Below, piece by piece: positions 36,143 through 45,564 of a DNA stretch of 64,000 nt (its first letter is position 1; each line of letters starts with the position of its first letter). The notes beneath the pieces are model-generated. The model was not told the DNA's origin. It was given only the letters and a program-made list of their open reading frames with translations, and searched no databases. Location: NCBI GenBank assembly GCA_964644695.1, contig CAZXWN010000001.1, positions 372,001 through 436,000 of the forward strand. Reading direction: 5' to 3'. Both the position numbers and the translations under genes were made by a program. Source of the stretch: CAZXWN01 sp964644695 [NCBI: uncultured bacterium] (GTDB lineage Bacteria > UBP4 > UBA4092).

Positions 36143-37423
36143 ATGGGATATGTTAATCGATTTATAAAAAGACATTTTGCAAATAACAATAAACGAGGCG
36201 CTGCTTTACTATTGGCCATTATGTTAGGAGTAGTAATAATGGCAGTTGTAACACCATTATTTAACGTAGTGCTTCTTGAGCAACGTATGTCTGGTCTTCA
36301 AGGACATCGGACTTCCGCATTTTATCTTGCAGATGCAGGAGCTCAATATGCGCTTTACCAGCTGGAAACAACAAAGGGAGCATGGAAGGGAACCACTACG
36401 CCCATCTATTTGACCAGAGGTACCGAAACAGTTGGACATTTTACGGTATCTATGGAATCCACCATTAACAACTTTGGGCATATTGTTTATACTGCACGAT
36501 CTATTGGCAGGCCATTAAATTCACTATCTATTGCATCAATTGAATCAAAATACAGAAGAGATGCGTATGGTGATTACATGTTCCTTATTGATAACTTTGG
36601 CTCTACTTCTATGGGAACTGAAGATTATGTAACAGGGCGTGTACATTCAAACTCAGACCTACCAATTCGTGGAGCGCCGGTATATTTACGAACAGTGTCA
36701 ACAAGTGGTGTCATAAAAAAATATACAGATAATACAAGGAACCCATCCGTACCTTATGGTCCGGCATTTCATGAAGGTTATGTGGAAAAGATTGGTAAAA
36801 AACCATTGCCCTCGGTTAGTGACTTTATGACCTTAAAAGGTAAGGCTCAAGCGAATGGTTTATATATTAGCCCCAGTAGTGATGTCACTTTGACTCTTAA
36901 TGGAAAAATATTAACTGCTTATTATAAAACGGGGTCGAAATACACTACGGTTAACTATGACATCACTTCTGGTAATGGAGTTGTTTACATAAATGACCAT
37001 GATATTTATATTTCGGGTCTTTTAAATGGGCAAGTCACTATTGCTGTGAACAATGATGTATTTGTAACGGGCAATCTCTATTATCAGGATACAACCGAAA
37101 CAAGTGATGACCTTTTAGGATTAATTGCAAAGCGTAACATTACTGTTAAAGATAGTGCTCCAAGTGATTTTCTGATGTGCGCTGAGATGCTTGCAGTTGA
37201 TGGGACTGTATCAGCAGAATGCCTGAGAAAGAAAACTATCTCTCGAGTATATGGTTCAATTGCCGCAAAAAATATGGGTGGATTTCTTATAAATGGAAAA
37301 GGGTATGCTGCCCAACAATGGCTATATGATAACAGATTAAAGTTCTTACAACCCCCCAATTACTTCAGCATCAGTAATGATGAGTATTACCAGGTATATT
37401 GGAAAAACTCCTACTTCATGTAA
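36143..37423 (+). CDS. PilX-like pilus assembly-associated protein
   Basis: A 426-residue protein with one N-terminal membrane helix after a basic stretch (RGAALLLAIMLGVVIMAVV). The following pattern SAFYLADAGAQYALYQLE is characteristic of PilX-type and similar (DUF4900-like) minor components. There is no prepilin cleavage site. The large beta-rich remainder (about 150-426) has no family I recognise. ATG 36143 is used because AAGGGTGA lies upstream. The operon ends in a palindromic terminator at 37431. Confidence 0.7.
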   Translation: MGYVNRFIKRHFANNNKRGAALLLAIMLGVVIMAVVTPLFNVVLLEQRMSGLQGHRTSAFYLADAGAQYALYQLETTKGAWKGTTTPIYLTRGTETVGHFTVSMESTINNFGHIVYTARSIGRPLNSLSIASIESKYRRDAYGDYMFLIDNFGSTSMGTEDYVTGRVHSNSDLPIRGAPVYLRTVSTSGVIKKYTDNTRNPSVPYGPAFHEGYVEKIGKKPLPSVSDFMTLKGKAQANGLYISPSSDVTLTLNGKILTAYYKTGSKYTTVNYDITSGNGVVYINDHDIYISGLLNGQVTIAVNNDVFVTGNLYYQDTTETSDDLLGLIAKRNITVKDSAPSDFLMCAEMLAVDGTVSAECLRKKTISRVYGSIAAKNMGGFLINGKGYAAQQWLYDNRLKFLQPPNYFSISNDEYYQVYWKNSYFM

Positions 37424-37430
37424 ATAAACG

Positions 37431-37470
37431 AAGGTACATCGAACGAGATTGATCTTGTTCGATGTACCTT
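37431..37470. terminator. Dispersed palindrome, copy 3: bidirectional terminator between PilX-like and Rrf2 genes
   Basis: A 40-bp inverted repeat. The common 28-bp core (37437-37464) is extended by aaggta on the left and tacctt on the right, with tg in the centre and one G/T pair. It lies 7 bp past the PilX-like stop and 16 bp before the stop of the converging Rrf2-like gene. TTTTG follows on the plus strand. Confidence 0.8.
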
Positions 37471-37486
37471 TTGTTATGTCTTTATT

Positions 37487-37921
37487 TTACAGTGAATTAC
37501 CTAAACGCTCGGCATCTAACCTTAAATCTTTAAGTGTTGACGAATCAAGAACTTCCTCAATTTCACTTGCCATTTTTTCCCATAAGGGGAAGCAGGCACA
37601 ATGTCCCTTTTTCGCACAGGATATTCTTGACTTACTTTGGGGAAGGCAAAATACAGGTGCAATCGGTCCTTCCAATATTCGGATAATGTCACCAATCCTT
37701 ATCTCAGAATCCAATCGAGAGAGTTGATAACCTCCACCGGGGCCCCGTACACCTTTGACTAAACCAGCTTTTTTAAGTTTACTCAATAACTGCTCAAGAT
37801 ATGTTACGGATATATCTTGCCGTGAAGAAATGTCTTTCGCTGTTACTGGACCTTTGTTCTGGTGTAACGCCAAATCCAGCATTGCATACAGCCCATATCG
37901 ACCTCGTGTAGATATTCTCAT
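37487..37921 (-). CDS. Rrf2-family transcriptional regulator (IscR/CymR type)
   Basis: A 144-residue winged-helix repressor. The N-terminus [19 protein letters not shown] and the wing motif [11 protein letters not shown] are family hallmarks. Cys residues at about 92, 102 and 108 are spaced roughly as in iron-sulfur-binding members such as IscR, although an Rrf2 regulator beside cysE also recalls CymR, which controls cysteine synthesis. Its start overlaps the cysE stop as ATGA, so it is coupled to cysE and probably regulates cysteine or iron-sulfur metabolism. No isc or suf gene is nearby. Confidence 0.88.
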   Translation of the reverse strand: MRISTRGRYGLYAMLDLALHQNKGPVTAKDISSRQDISVTYLEQLLSKLKKAGLVKGVRGPGGGYQLSRLDSEIRIGDIIRILEGPIAPVFCLPQSKSRISCAKKGHCACFPLWEKMASEIEEVLDSSTLKDLRLDAERLGNSL

Positions 37922-38586
37922 GATTCAATGTCTCCCAGAGGTCGGGGGGATTTTCTTTCCAAAACGGCCAGACGTTTTTCTAACTGAACTAATCGGTCCT
38001 GTAACATCTGAAAATGTTCCCATTCCGGATCAGGTAAATCACCATGTGCCAGCATTTCAGCATCTGTTAAACGACGACCATCACGAGCAACAATCTTGGC
38101 AGGAACACCCACAACAGTACAACCATCAGGAATAGATCTGAGAACCACAGAACCAGCACCTACTTTTACGTTATTACCGATTAAAATATTTCCAAGAATT
38201 TTGGCGCCAGCCCCAACAACAACTTGATTTCCGATCGTTGGATGTCTTTTCCCTTTTTCTTTTCCGGTTCCTCCAAGAGTAACCCCTTGATAAAGTAAAA
38301 CGTCATCTCCGATTTCACAAGTTTCTCCAATAACGATACCTGTTCCATGATCGATAAAAAAACGTTTTCCCAATTTGGCGCCGGGATGTATCTCAATTCC
38401 CGTCAAAAAGCGGGCAAATTCAGATATAAAACGGGCAGTAATACCCCAGTTATGTTTATATAGCCAGTGAGAGATTTTATAAAACCAAAAGGCGTGTAAT
38501 CCGGGATAGCACAGAAGAACCTCCAGCGTATTTCGAGCGGCTGGATCTCTTTCAAAAACTGATTTTATGTCTTCCCGGATGCTCAT
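37918..38586 (-). CDS. cysE: Serine O-acetyltransferase
   Basis: A 222-residue left-handed beta-helix enzyme that makes O-acetylserine, the first step of cysteine synthesis, from serine and acetyl-CoA. The catalytic His80 is in [13 protein letters not shown], and the hexapeptide repeats run from about 64 to 175 ([23 protein letters not shown]). The C-terminal 45 residues are a Glu/Arg-rich, possibly coiled-coil tail ([18 protein letters not shown]), longer than in E. coli. It is translated into the Rrf2 regulator. Confidence 0.93.
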   Translation of the reverse strand: MSIREDIKSVFERDPAARNTLEVLLCYPGLHAFWFYKISHWLYKHNWGITARFISEFARFLTGIEIHPGAKLGKRFFIDHGTGIVIGETCEIGDDVLLYQGVTLGGTGKEKGKRHPTIGNQVVVGAGAKILGNILIGNNVKVGAGSVVLRSIPDGCTVVGVPAKIVARDGRRLTDAEMLAHGDLPDPEWEHFQMLQDRLVQLEKRLAVLERKSPRPLGDIES

Positions 38587-38649
38587 AGATGTTTATGATA
38601 ACAGTAGTTAAAAGTAATGCTAACAATTCTTGATTATCCCTGTCAACAA

Positions 38650-39915
38650 TTACTTTACCAAATGACGATAGATATCAACATAGAGAGGTAGAAAGTGATT
38701 CCATGAGAGTTCGTTTTCGGCGGCAGTTTGCGATTGTTTGACATACTTCATGCGAGTGGATGTATCCCTTAATGAATTAAGCCATTGAAAGGTATCATGA
38801 AGAGGATCTTCTGATTGAAGAATATATCCACATTGATATTCTTTAATAATAGACTCCGTATCTCCAATATTTGGCATTGAGAGAACAGGTAATCCTGCTG
38901 CCAGGTATTCGCCCAATTTTACAGGAGAGGACACTACTGAAACAAGAGAAGAAACTCTCATAAGAAGACCACAATCCGCCGCGCATAAAAGTTTATTCAG
39001 GTATTGCCCACTGGCCTCAGTAATGAACCATTGTTTTTTATGCAAAGATGATTTTTCGATTCTTTGAATCAACTTATCCTTATCTGGAGAGACAACCAAA
39101 AGCATTGCGCTGGGATTTTCCTGGATGAATGTTTCTGAAAAAGATAATACCTGCTCAAAATCCTGATAAGGTACATAGTGTCCCATCACATAGATAAGCA
39201 TTAAATTATCCTGCCATCCCATCTGAGTCCGTATTTCATTTCTCCAATCTAAATTCCATAAGAATTGAGAGGTGTCCACAGCACATGGGACAACAGTGGT
39301 CCTAATATTGGGCTGGATTGCTTGATAATGTTTTTCAAAGGGTTTAGAAAGGACAATCACATGGTCAGAGGCAGACAGCAGTTTTTTTTCACGATTTTTC
39401 CACTTCAAAAAAGCCCGATTATCAGGAGACCAATTATGAATTAAAGACAATTCTTCTGGAATAATTCCACGCGGATCAAACAATATTTTGAATTTCAGAA
39501 TCTTTTTTAATTTATAAATAATCAACGCCGGTATATAACTTCGTGGTTGGATGATTTGAATACGATAACGAAACTTTAACCCAATAATAGCTAACAACAT
39601 CAGTGTCATATCTGGTAGAGCTGCAAAACGATTAAATAGCCATTTTAAAAAGGTATTATTTTGTTTTGAAGTTAATTGAGGAGGTAAACATTTGGGCAAA
39701 AATATGATCTTGATCCCATATTTCTGCAACTCATCAGACAATCTGTTTTTATTCTGGTAATCAAAATATTCACTCCAACGTTCATAGGAAATAAGAACAA
39801 ATCTAAATTCATCAGGATATGAAATAGAGATATTTTTTAACAAGGTGAGAACTTGTGATTTTAATATTCCACTGGAAAGAACACTGTTATATGTTAAATA
39901 GAGAATATTAATCAC
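38650..39915 (-). CDS. Glycosyltransferase family 4-like protein
   Basis: A 421-residue GT-B glycosyltransferase. The N-terminal Rossmann half has no membrane segment. The donor half contains PVKLGEYLAAGLPVLSMPNIGDTESII near 350, with the Glu and Gly-rich motif of retaining GT4 enzymes. It is the last of four linked glycosyltransferase genes and begins at the base where the previous one ends. The sugar and acceptor are not readable from the sequence. A divergent N-terminus makes the specificity particularly unclear. Confidence 0.75.
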   Translation of the reverse strand: MINILYLTYNSVLSSGILKSQVLTLLKNISISYPDEFRFVLISYERWSEYFDYQNKNRLSDELQKYGIKIIFLPKCLPPQLTSKQNNTFLKWLFNRFAALPDMTLMLLAIIGLKFRYRIQIIQPRSYIPALIIYKLKKILKFKILFDPRGIIPEELSLIHNWSPDNRAFLKWKNREKKLLSASDHVIVLSKPFEKHYQAIQPNIRTTVVPCAVDTSQFLWNLDWRNEIRTQMGWQDNLMLIYVMGHYVPYQDFEQVLSFSETFIQENPSAMLLVVSPDKDKLIQRIEKSSLHKKQWFITEASGQYLNKLLCAADCGLLMRVSSLVSVVSSPVKLGEYLAAGLPVLSMPNIGDTESIIKEYQCGYILQSEDPLHDTFQWLNSLRDTSTRMKYVKQSQTAAENELSWNHFLPLYVDIYRHLVK

Positions 39916-41069
39916 TATAGGGTTTCTCCAGATAATACTCTTTCATAAAAACCAATTGTTTCCTGAACCATTCTATCCTGGTTGTATTTCCGTTGAGAAT
40001 GAATTCGGGCGTTTAACGCCAAATCCGTTCGTAATGTTGGATTTTCATAAAGATAATTTACCAACCAACTCAGGGCTTTACTATCTCCTCGATCGAAAAG
40101 AAATCCAGAATCACTGGGAATAACTTCAGGCAGTGCTCCAGCTCTCGACGCAATGACAGGCACGCCGCATGACATCGCCTCCACAGCGACCAGACCAAAG
40201 GCAGGTGATGTCATGTCTGGAAAAACAAAAATGTCAGAGGCATTGTAAAAATAGGGGAGTTCTTCCAGTTTCAGCCTCCCCGTGAATACAACATTAGACA
40301 GGTTCTTTTCATTTGCCATATTCTGATAGTAATCTCGATAGGGACCATCTCCACCTATAATCCATCGAATAGGCAGATGTGAAAGAGATTGGGCTGCCTC
40401 CAAAAGCACCTGAATTCCCTTTGTTTTAGTTATCCTACCTACGGTAAAAATAGTAAACATTTCATCCATTTTCAGGTGTTCATTTACATCTTTTCGATCC
40501 ATAGGTTGGAACCTGTTAATATCAATGCCTAAATAGATAACCTTACTTTTGGGAAAATTGAAATTCTGATCATTAAAGACTTCATCCCGTGAATAATTGC
40601 TGTCAAAAATAAGTCCATCAGATTTTTTGATTAATTGATGATAAAGTGGAGTCAATATAATTCTCTTACGATATGCCCAAATATCAGATAAGGAAGTTTG
40701 ATAATTAAGCGACGTCTCAGAAGTTAACGTCCCATGAATTGTTGAGACCATGGGGATCTTGAGGGGATACAGAGCTAAAGCTAATCCAGAGAATCCTTGA
40801 GTATGTATAATATCCAAATCGTGTCGTGTCACTAAATAATTTCTTAATTCCCAAAAAAAGTTATAACTGTATTTGCCTGGAATTGTATTTTTCAAAAAAA
40901 CAACATCAAGCTCATATTGAACCCCACGATAATTATCCGGTAATTGTGTAGTAATCAATGTGACTTGATGGCCGGCATCCTTAAGTCCTTGTGCCAGACC
41001 TATTGTATGATATTCAAGTCCACCATCAATATGACAGGGTAGGGACCGAGTTACCAACGCTATTTTCAT
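39915..41069 (-). CDS. Glycosyltransferase family 4
   Basis: A 384-residue retaining GT-B enzyme. The acceptor half opens with ALVTRSLPCHIDGGLEYHTIGLAQGL, the Gly-rich loop of GT4 proteins. The donor half has FTVGRITKTKGIQVLLEA and FPDMTSPAFGLVAVEAMSCG, the EX7E-like motif. It belongs to the four-gene GT run and probably adds a sugar to a lipid-linked or pilin-linked glycan. The preceding gene ends one base before its ATG. Confidence 0.88.
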   Translation of the reverse strand: MKIALVTRSLPCHIDGGLEYHTIGLAQGLKDAGHQVTLITTQLPDNYRGVQYELDVVFLKNTIPGKYSYNFFWELRNYLVTRHDLDIIHTQGFSGLALALYPLKIPMVSTIHGTLTSETSLNYQTSLSDIWAYRKRIILTPLYHQLIKKSDGLIFDSNYSRDEVFNDQNFNFPKSKVIYLGIDINRFQPMDRKDVNEHLKMDEMFTIFTVGRITKTKGIQVLLEAAQSLSHLPIRWIIGGDGPYRDYYQNMANEKNLSNVVFTGRLKLEELPYFYNASDIFVFPDMTSPAFGLVAVEAMSCGVPVIASRAGALPEVIPSDSGFLFDRGDSKALSWLVNYLYENPTLRTDLALNARIHSQRKYNQDRMVQETIGFYERVLSGETL

Positions 41070-41070
41070 A

Positions 41071-42201
41071 TTATTCCTGATTCAAGACTTTCTTATATAT
41101 CATCATTGTATCCACAGCATGTCGGACACTACTGTATTTCTCTCTCGCTAACTTCTCTGCATTAATAGATATTTTTTTATGTAAATCTGGATGGGTCAAT
41201 AACTCGATGACTGCCGTTGCAATTGCAGCACTGTTTTCTGGTGGGATTAAAATTCCTGTTTCGTGGTCTTCTATAACCTCTTTTATTCCATCCACTTTTG
41301 TTCCAATGACCGGAGTACCTACCATCATCGACTCCAAAAGAGTCCTGGGTAGGGGATCCCATAAGGACGGAATAACAACCGCATCGGAGGCATAAATAAG
41401 CGGCGTTGGATCTGATACCCAGCCAGTGAATAGACAATTCTCGGTTATTCCCAACGTCTTCACTTTCTCCTCCAATTCTGATTTTATAGTCCCATCTCCA
41501 ACCATCAATACCTGTATGTCAGGAATGGTCTCGACAATTTGGGGTAAGGATTCCAGAAAATATTCATATCCTTTTTGTTTCGGTATCATTCTTCCGACCA
41601 TTACAATTACAGGATGATTGGGAGATAATTTAAAAGACTCCAAGATACTATTTTGGGAAGGTAATGATGTTTTATCAATGATCCTGGTCCCATTTGGAAT
41701 AACAGTAATCAATCCCTCCGGAACCTTTAAATCTCGCATGGTAATGTCCTTTACTGTCTCTGACACAGCAAGAATCCTATTCATATGATTGTATAACCAT
41801 GACGATATTCTGCAATAAATATAACGTTTCAAAGAATTGAGGCGACTCTTTGAGATCATATTGTGTATGGTAGTCACCACGGGTATATGAAGTGATTTCC
41901 CAACGCAATATCCGATAAAATCTGACTTCAATTCATGACAATGAATTAAATCAATCTTTTCATTTATTAGTATTTTTTTAATCTGCCTGTATGAAGTGAA
42001 AGATAATGACATCTTGTCTAAAGAGATAGTCCGGACTAATGAATTACAGAACTGTTCCGCATAGGAACCATGGCCTGGATAGATAATCAAGGTCTCGCCA
42101 CCTAATGCATTTATCTCCTCACATAATAAAAGTGTATGTTTGGGAGACCCCCCAATATTGGAAGAACTGATAATATGAGCTACTTTGAGTTTATTTTCCA
42201 T
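41071..42201 (-). CDS. Glycosyltransferase family 4
   Basis: A 376-residue GT-B enzyme with the acceptor-half start VAHIISSSNIGGSPKH and donor-half motifs MVGRMIPKQKGYEYFLES and IPSLWDPLPRTLLESMMVG. It overlaps the upstream membrane glycosyltransferase gene by 11 bp. Three successive GT4 genes plus a PMT-type transferase suggest an oligosaccharide of at least three or four sugars; whether it is attached to pilin, LPS or capsule cannot be told. Confidence 0.88.
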   Translation of the reverse strand: MENKLKVAHIISSSNIGGSPKHTLLLCEEINALGGETLIIYPGHGSYAEQFCNSLVRTISLDKMSLSFTSYRQIKKILINEKIDLIHCHELKSDFIGYCVGKSLHIPVVTTIHNMISKSRLNSLKRYIYCRISSWLYNHMNRILAVSETVKDITMRDLKVPEGLITVIPNGTRIIDKTSLPSQNSILESFKLSPNHPVIVMVGRMIPKQKGYEYFLESLPQIVETIPDIQVLMVGDGTIKSELEEKVKTLGITENCLFTGWVSDPTPLIYASDAVVIPSLWDPLPRTLLESMMVGTPVIGTKVDGIKEVIEDHETGILIPPENSAAIATAVIELLTHPDLHKKISINAEKLAREKYSSVRHAVDTMMIYKKVLNQE

Positions 42202-43783
42202 TTTGGTTTTGAGTTATGTAGTAAAGATTGGGACCATTCATTTTCATCACAGACAGATTTCCAATCGGTCCAGTAACCGAAAATAAGTCGTTGTTTACTT
42301 TGCTATCAATGGCTTCGTTAGCCATAATTTTACAGGTATTTTTAGAGTACATTTTGTAGTAGAAATCATATTCCTCTTGAAATGTTAAAGGATCTATTCG
42401 ATACTTATCAAAAGTGTAACTGCTCAGTATTAATGCTTTATACTTTCTTAAATTATTCTCACCAATAACAACACCAAATCGACCATAATAATCATGCATT
42501 TTTGAAATATTGTTGAGTTTTTTATCTATCATTGAATTATGAGATCCATATGGAATGGAATAATCATCCAAAGCTAATTGACCATCAACTTTGCTCCAAA
42601 CATTTTCAGCTTCAATACGGCTATCGCTCCCATTGAAGATACTTACTATTTTTATCGAACCATAAATATTCATTATCACTAATACTACCAATATACATTG
42701 ATATAAATAATTCATTGATTTGTTTTTTATATCAGATAAGGGGTAAAGGATAATGATCATTGCGAAAGGAAATAATAATAAAGCAAATCGCTCAAAACGT
42801 AACTGGGAACTCGATAAGAAGAACAGATATATCCAGAAAAGAGCGGTATAGATTATAAGCGGGTATTTATTTGTCTTGAATATGATATGAATAGTTCCGA
42901 ATACAACTAATACTGGAAATAGTCCATAGTTACCCCAGGACAAAACTTTAAGGTAATAAATCAATCCATTTATACGGTAATCAACACCAAACCATCCCAT
43001 GGTGTTTAAAAACTGTAATTCTTTGATACCACTGACTAATCCTGATGGATTAATCAAAATATAAGGATTCCCCACAAGAAAACCTAAGGCGAGCATCAAA
43101 AAACATAAAATAAATTTCTTTGAAGTTATGGTTTTTTCTGAGTGAAAGACTTGTAAGAAAAGAGGAATTAACAATATAAAGGCTGTATATTTCGCGGCCA
43201 CTGACAATCCAATAAAAAAAGCTGCCTTATAAAAATCAGGTTTGGAAAGTGTTAAGTAATATAGCCCAATTCCCACAATCAGAATAGTTAAGGTATCAGG
43301 AACCCCAAAATGTGCTTCCCTTACGCAAAGAAGACATGTCGCATATGTAATTGCACCCCAAGTTGCAATTTTTCTATCATAGATATTTTTCAAAAATAAA
43401 TACAATGAGAAACAGAATAATGAATCAGTGACCGCAGATAAAATTCTTGAATAGTAAACAAACTGATTGGGTTCATTTAGGATTTGATTTGAAAACGTAT
43501 TGATATCAGGTATAGATCCCAATAGTCGGCTTACAGCATAAATTACAGTATTTAATACAAGGAGAAGATATGAAAATAAAGGAGGATTTACATAATATCC
43601 TGGATCCAGGGTCTTATCATGGGCCATTTTAAAAGCGTTGATAACATATTTTTCTTCATCTGGATGAAATAAATATGGGTATCCACCCGTCCATCCCCAA
43701 AGCCTTAATACTAATGCCATGAAAAAAAAAGAACCTATTATCAAAGGTTCTTTTTTTGAGTTTATGATTTTTTTCTGATTCAC
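42191..43783 (-). CDS. Membrane glycosyltransferase, PMT/ArnT (GT39/GT83) type
   Basis: A 530-residue integral membrane protein with about 11-12 hydrophobic segments and a C-terminal soluble part (about 400-530). The first outer loop carries PYLFHPDEEKYV (36-47), the acidic motif used by GT-C enzymes for polyprenyl-phosphate sugars. It likely transfers a sugar from a lipid carrier to an acceptor in the periplasm. It follows the PilO-like gene by 10 bp and is probably cotranscribed with it, which raises glycosylation of a pilus component as a possibility. Confidence 0.75.
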   Translation of the reverse strand: MNQKKIINSKKEPLIIGSFFFMALVLRLWGWTGGYPYLFHPDEEKYVINAFKMAHDKTLDPGYYVNPPLFSYLLLVLNTVIYAVSRLLGSIPDINTFSNQILNEPNQFVYYSRILSAVTDSLFCFSLYLFLKNIYDRKIATWGAITYATCLLCVREAHFGVPDTLTILIVGIGLYYLTLSKPDFYKAAFFIGLSVAAKYTAFILLIPLFLQVFHSEKTITSKKFILCFLMLALGFLVGNPYILINPSGLVSGIKELQFLNTMGWFGVDYRINGLIYYLKVLSWGNYGLFPVLVVFGTIHIIFKTNKYPLIIYTALFWIYLFFLSSSQLRFERFALLLFPFAMIIILYPLSDIKNKSMNYLYQCILVVLVIMNIYGSIKIVSIFNGSDSRIEAENVWSKVDGQLALDDYSIPYGSHNSMIDKKLNNISKMHDYYGRFGVVIGENNLRKYKALILSSYTFDKYRIDPLTFQEEYDFYYKMYSKNTCKIMANEAIDSKVNNDLFSVTGPIGNLSVMKMNGPNLYYITQNQNGK

Positions 43784-43793
43784 ATCTAATTAG

Positions 43794-45023
43794 TTACTTC
43801 TGAGCAACTGGATTGGATTTTTTAGCAATTTGATTTACGGCTCTTAAATCACGATAGTTATTCACAATAATTTTAGCAGTTAATGTTCCATCGTCATTAG
43901 TTGTAATTTCCAAGTCTTTTATGTCCATCATATTCGCTGAATGAGTAATATTGTATAAATAGCGAATCAACTGATTGTATTCACCTGTAACTTGTACTTC
44001 AACTGGATCAGCCCATGCAAGTGGAGGTTCCGCTGGTTTTGTGGGTGTTGGTTTTCCCATAGCACCAAACATTCCTCCCATCATGCCACCTCTTGACCCC
44101 ATCCCCATCATCATCGCCGGGTCCATAAACATTCCACCCAAATCCATTCCCATGCCAGCTCCTGGTGTTGGGGTTGGAGTCGCTTTTTCAATGGGTCTAA
44201 TTTCGACCTTATCCAAAGGTTTTATGGAATTAACAGATGCAATACCAGATTGGCTTGCCATATTCATTAAGAGTTTAGTCCGATCAAGGAAGAAAAGTGT
44301 TTGTTTCATCCATTCAGAATCATGTATAGGCATATCCAAGACATAAAATAATTCACCATCATTTTTCACAGAGGAATTTGCTTTTTTATCTTTAACATAA
44401 TCAAAAACTTTTAATTGTTTCAACCATACTATGACCGGTGGAAGCTTATCTAAGTCAGTTTTATTCAACGTGATTTGTTTTAACAAATCACGATATTGAT
44501 TTTCAAATTGATTTTTTTGATTAATTGAATTGATGTTAGTTGAATCATTACTCAATAGGTTAATTAGGTTCTTTTTTTCCTTTAATTGGGTCAGAATTAC
44601 GGGAATACGGTCGTTCTCAATACCCGGAAGTCCATCTACTATCATCCAATCAGTAAGAACTTTATACTGAGTTTTTCCTCCAGCGTTTTCGATGTTTCTA
44701 ATATCATTCAATTTATTCACAAAAAGCTCACCAGCAATTTGGTAATTCATTTCTTTACCAATCTGAAGGCGATCAATGACCTTGTCTAAATTGTCAGACA
44801 TTTTTGAAACTTCTGTTTCAATTTTCTTTAAATCACTGGCGGGTAAGTTTTTAGATGCAAAATCATTGTACTGTTGTAACGCAGCATTGTAATCAACCGT
44901 TGCATTGCTTAACTCGCGAGCTTTAGGTGCATACAACACAAAATGAACGATTGCAATAAAAAGAAGTGTCGCAATAGACCCAATTACAATACGCGCTGTA
45001 TTATCAATTTTTAAATTCTTCAT
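43794..45023 (-). CDS. PilO-like inner-membrane pilus assembly protein with Met/Gly-rich insert
   Basis: A 409-residue bitopic protein with one N-terminal membrane helix (about 12-31), a coiled-coil-like stretch (about 33-110), and a C-terminal alpha/beta domain. Its pattern VQVTGEYNQLIRYLYNI resembles PilO/GspM-type proteins. Between about 282 and 333 lies a Pro/Thr-bounded insert in which residues 290-322 hold 12 Met and many Gly. Such an insert is unusual in PilO. No pilMNPQ genes are near. It precedes the glycosyltransferase run and starts 106 bp after aroQ ends. Confidence 0.7.
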   Translation of the reverse strand: MKNLKIDNTARIVIGSIATLLFIAIVHFVLYAPKARELSNATVDYNAALQQYNDFASKNLPASDLKKIETEVSKMSDNLDKVIDRLQIGKEMNYQIAGELFVNKLNDIRNIENAGGKTQYKVLTDWMIVDGLPGIENDRIPVILTQLKEKKNLINLLSNDSTNINSINQKNQFENQYRDLLKQITLNKTDLDKLPPVIVWLKQLKVFDYVKDKKANSSVKNDGELFYVLDMPIHDSEWMKQTLFFLDRTKLLMNMASQSGIASVNSIKPLDKVEIRPIEKATPTPTPGAGMGMDLGGMFMDPAMMMGMGSRGGMMGGMFGAMGKPTPTKPAEPPLAWADPVEVQVTGEYNQLIRYLYNITHSANMMDIKDLEITTNDDGTLTAKIIVNNYRDLRAVNQIAKKSNPVAQK

Positions 45024-45129
45024 CCTGTCAGCCTGCCTATTTATGCTCAGTTTATTATCTTATTGTCAAAACTAAACAATTGCTAGTAATTTGTCAATTA
45101 TATTCTATAAGATAAAAAAAATTAATGCA

Positions 45130-45564
45130 CTATAAATTAAGTAATGCTTCAAGTCCTAAAATATAACTAAATTTTCCAAAACCACTAATTTGCCCAGTTG
45201 CTACTGGAGCAATCCATGAGTTTTTTCTAAATTCTTCCCGGGCATGGATATTACTTAAATGGACTTCGACCACAGGCTTATTAACAGCAGCTAAAGCATC
45301 TCTTATAGCAATACTAGTGTGTGTAAAAGCACCAGGATTAATCAATATAGCCTCAGCCCAGTTTAAGCCTATATCCCCTATCAAATCAATTAACTGTCCC
45401 TCGTGGTTACTTTGAAAAATCTTTAACTCTACCTTGTGATATTTGGCTTTTTCTTCTAATAACCCATTAATAATACTAAGAGTATCTGTGCCATATACAT
45501 CGGGTTCTCGTTTCCCTAATAATTGAAGATTGGGGCCGTGGAGAATAAGAATTTTCTTAACCAT
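45130..45564 (-). CDS. aroQ: Type II 3-dehydroquinate dehydratase
   Basis: A 144-residue dodecameric-type shikimate enzyme. [17 protein letters not shown] (9-25) holds the catalytic Arg and Tyr, NHEGQLID and [16 protein letters not shown] follow, and [14 protein letters not shown] supplies the His and Arg sites. It converts 3-dehydroquinate to 3-dehydroshikimate. It overlaps aroB by 8 bp, the enzyme for the preceding step, so the two are an operon. Confidence 0.96.
   Translation of the reverse strand: MVKKILILHGPNLQLLGKREPDVYGTDTLSIINGLLEEKAKYHKVELKIFQSNHEGQLIDLIGDIGLNWAEAILINPGAFTHTSIAIRDALAAVNKPVVEVHLSNIHAREEFRKNSWIAPVATGQISGFGKFSYILGLEALLNL

Noticed and set aside
37755-38135. Plus-strand open frame of 126 codons over rrf2 and cysE
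   Set aside because: It is antisense to two confident, overlapping genes.
43975-44346. Plus-strand open frame of 123 codons rich in Pro and Ile
   Set aside because: It is the antisense of the Met/Gly-rich segment of the PilO-like gene; the composition is a by-product.
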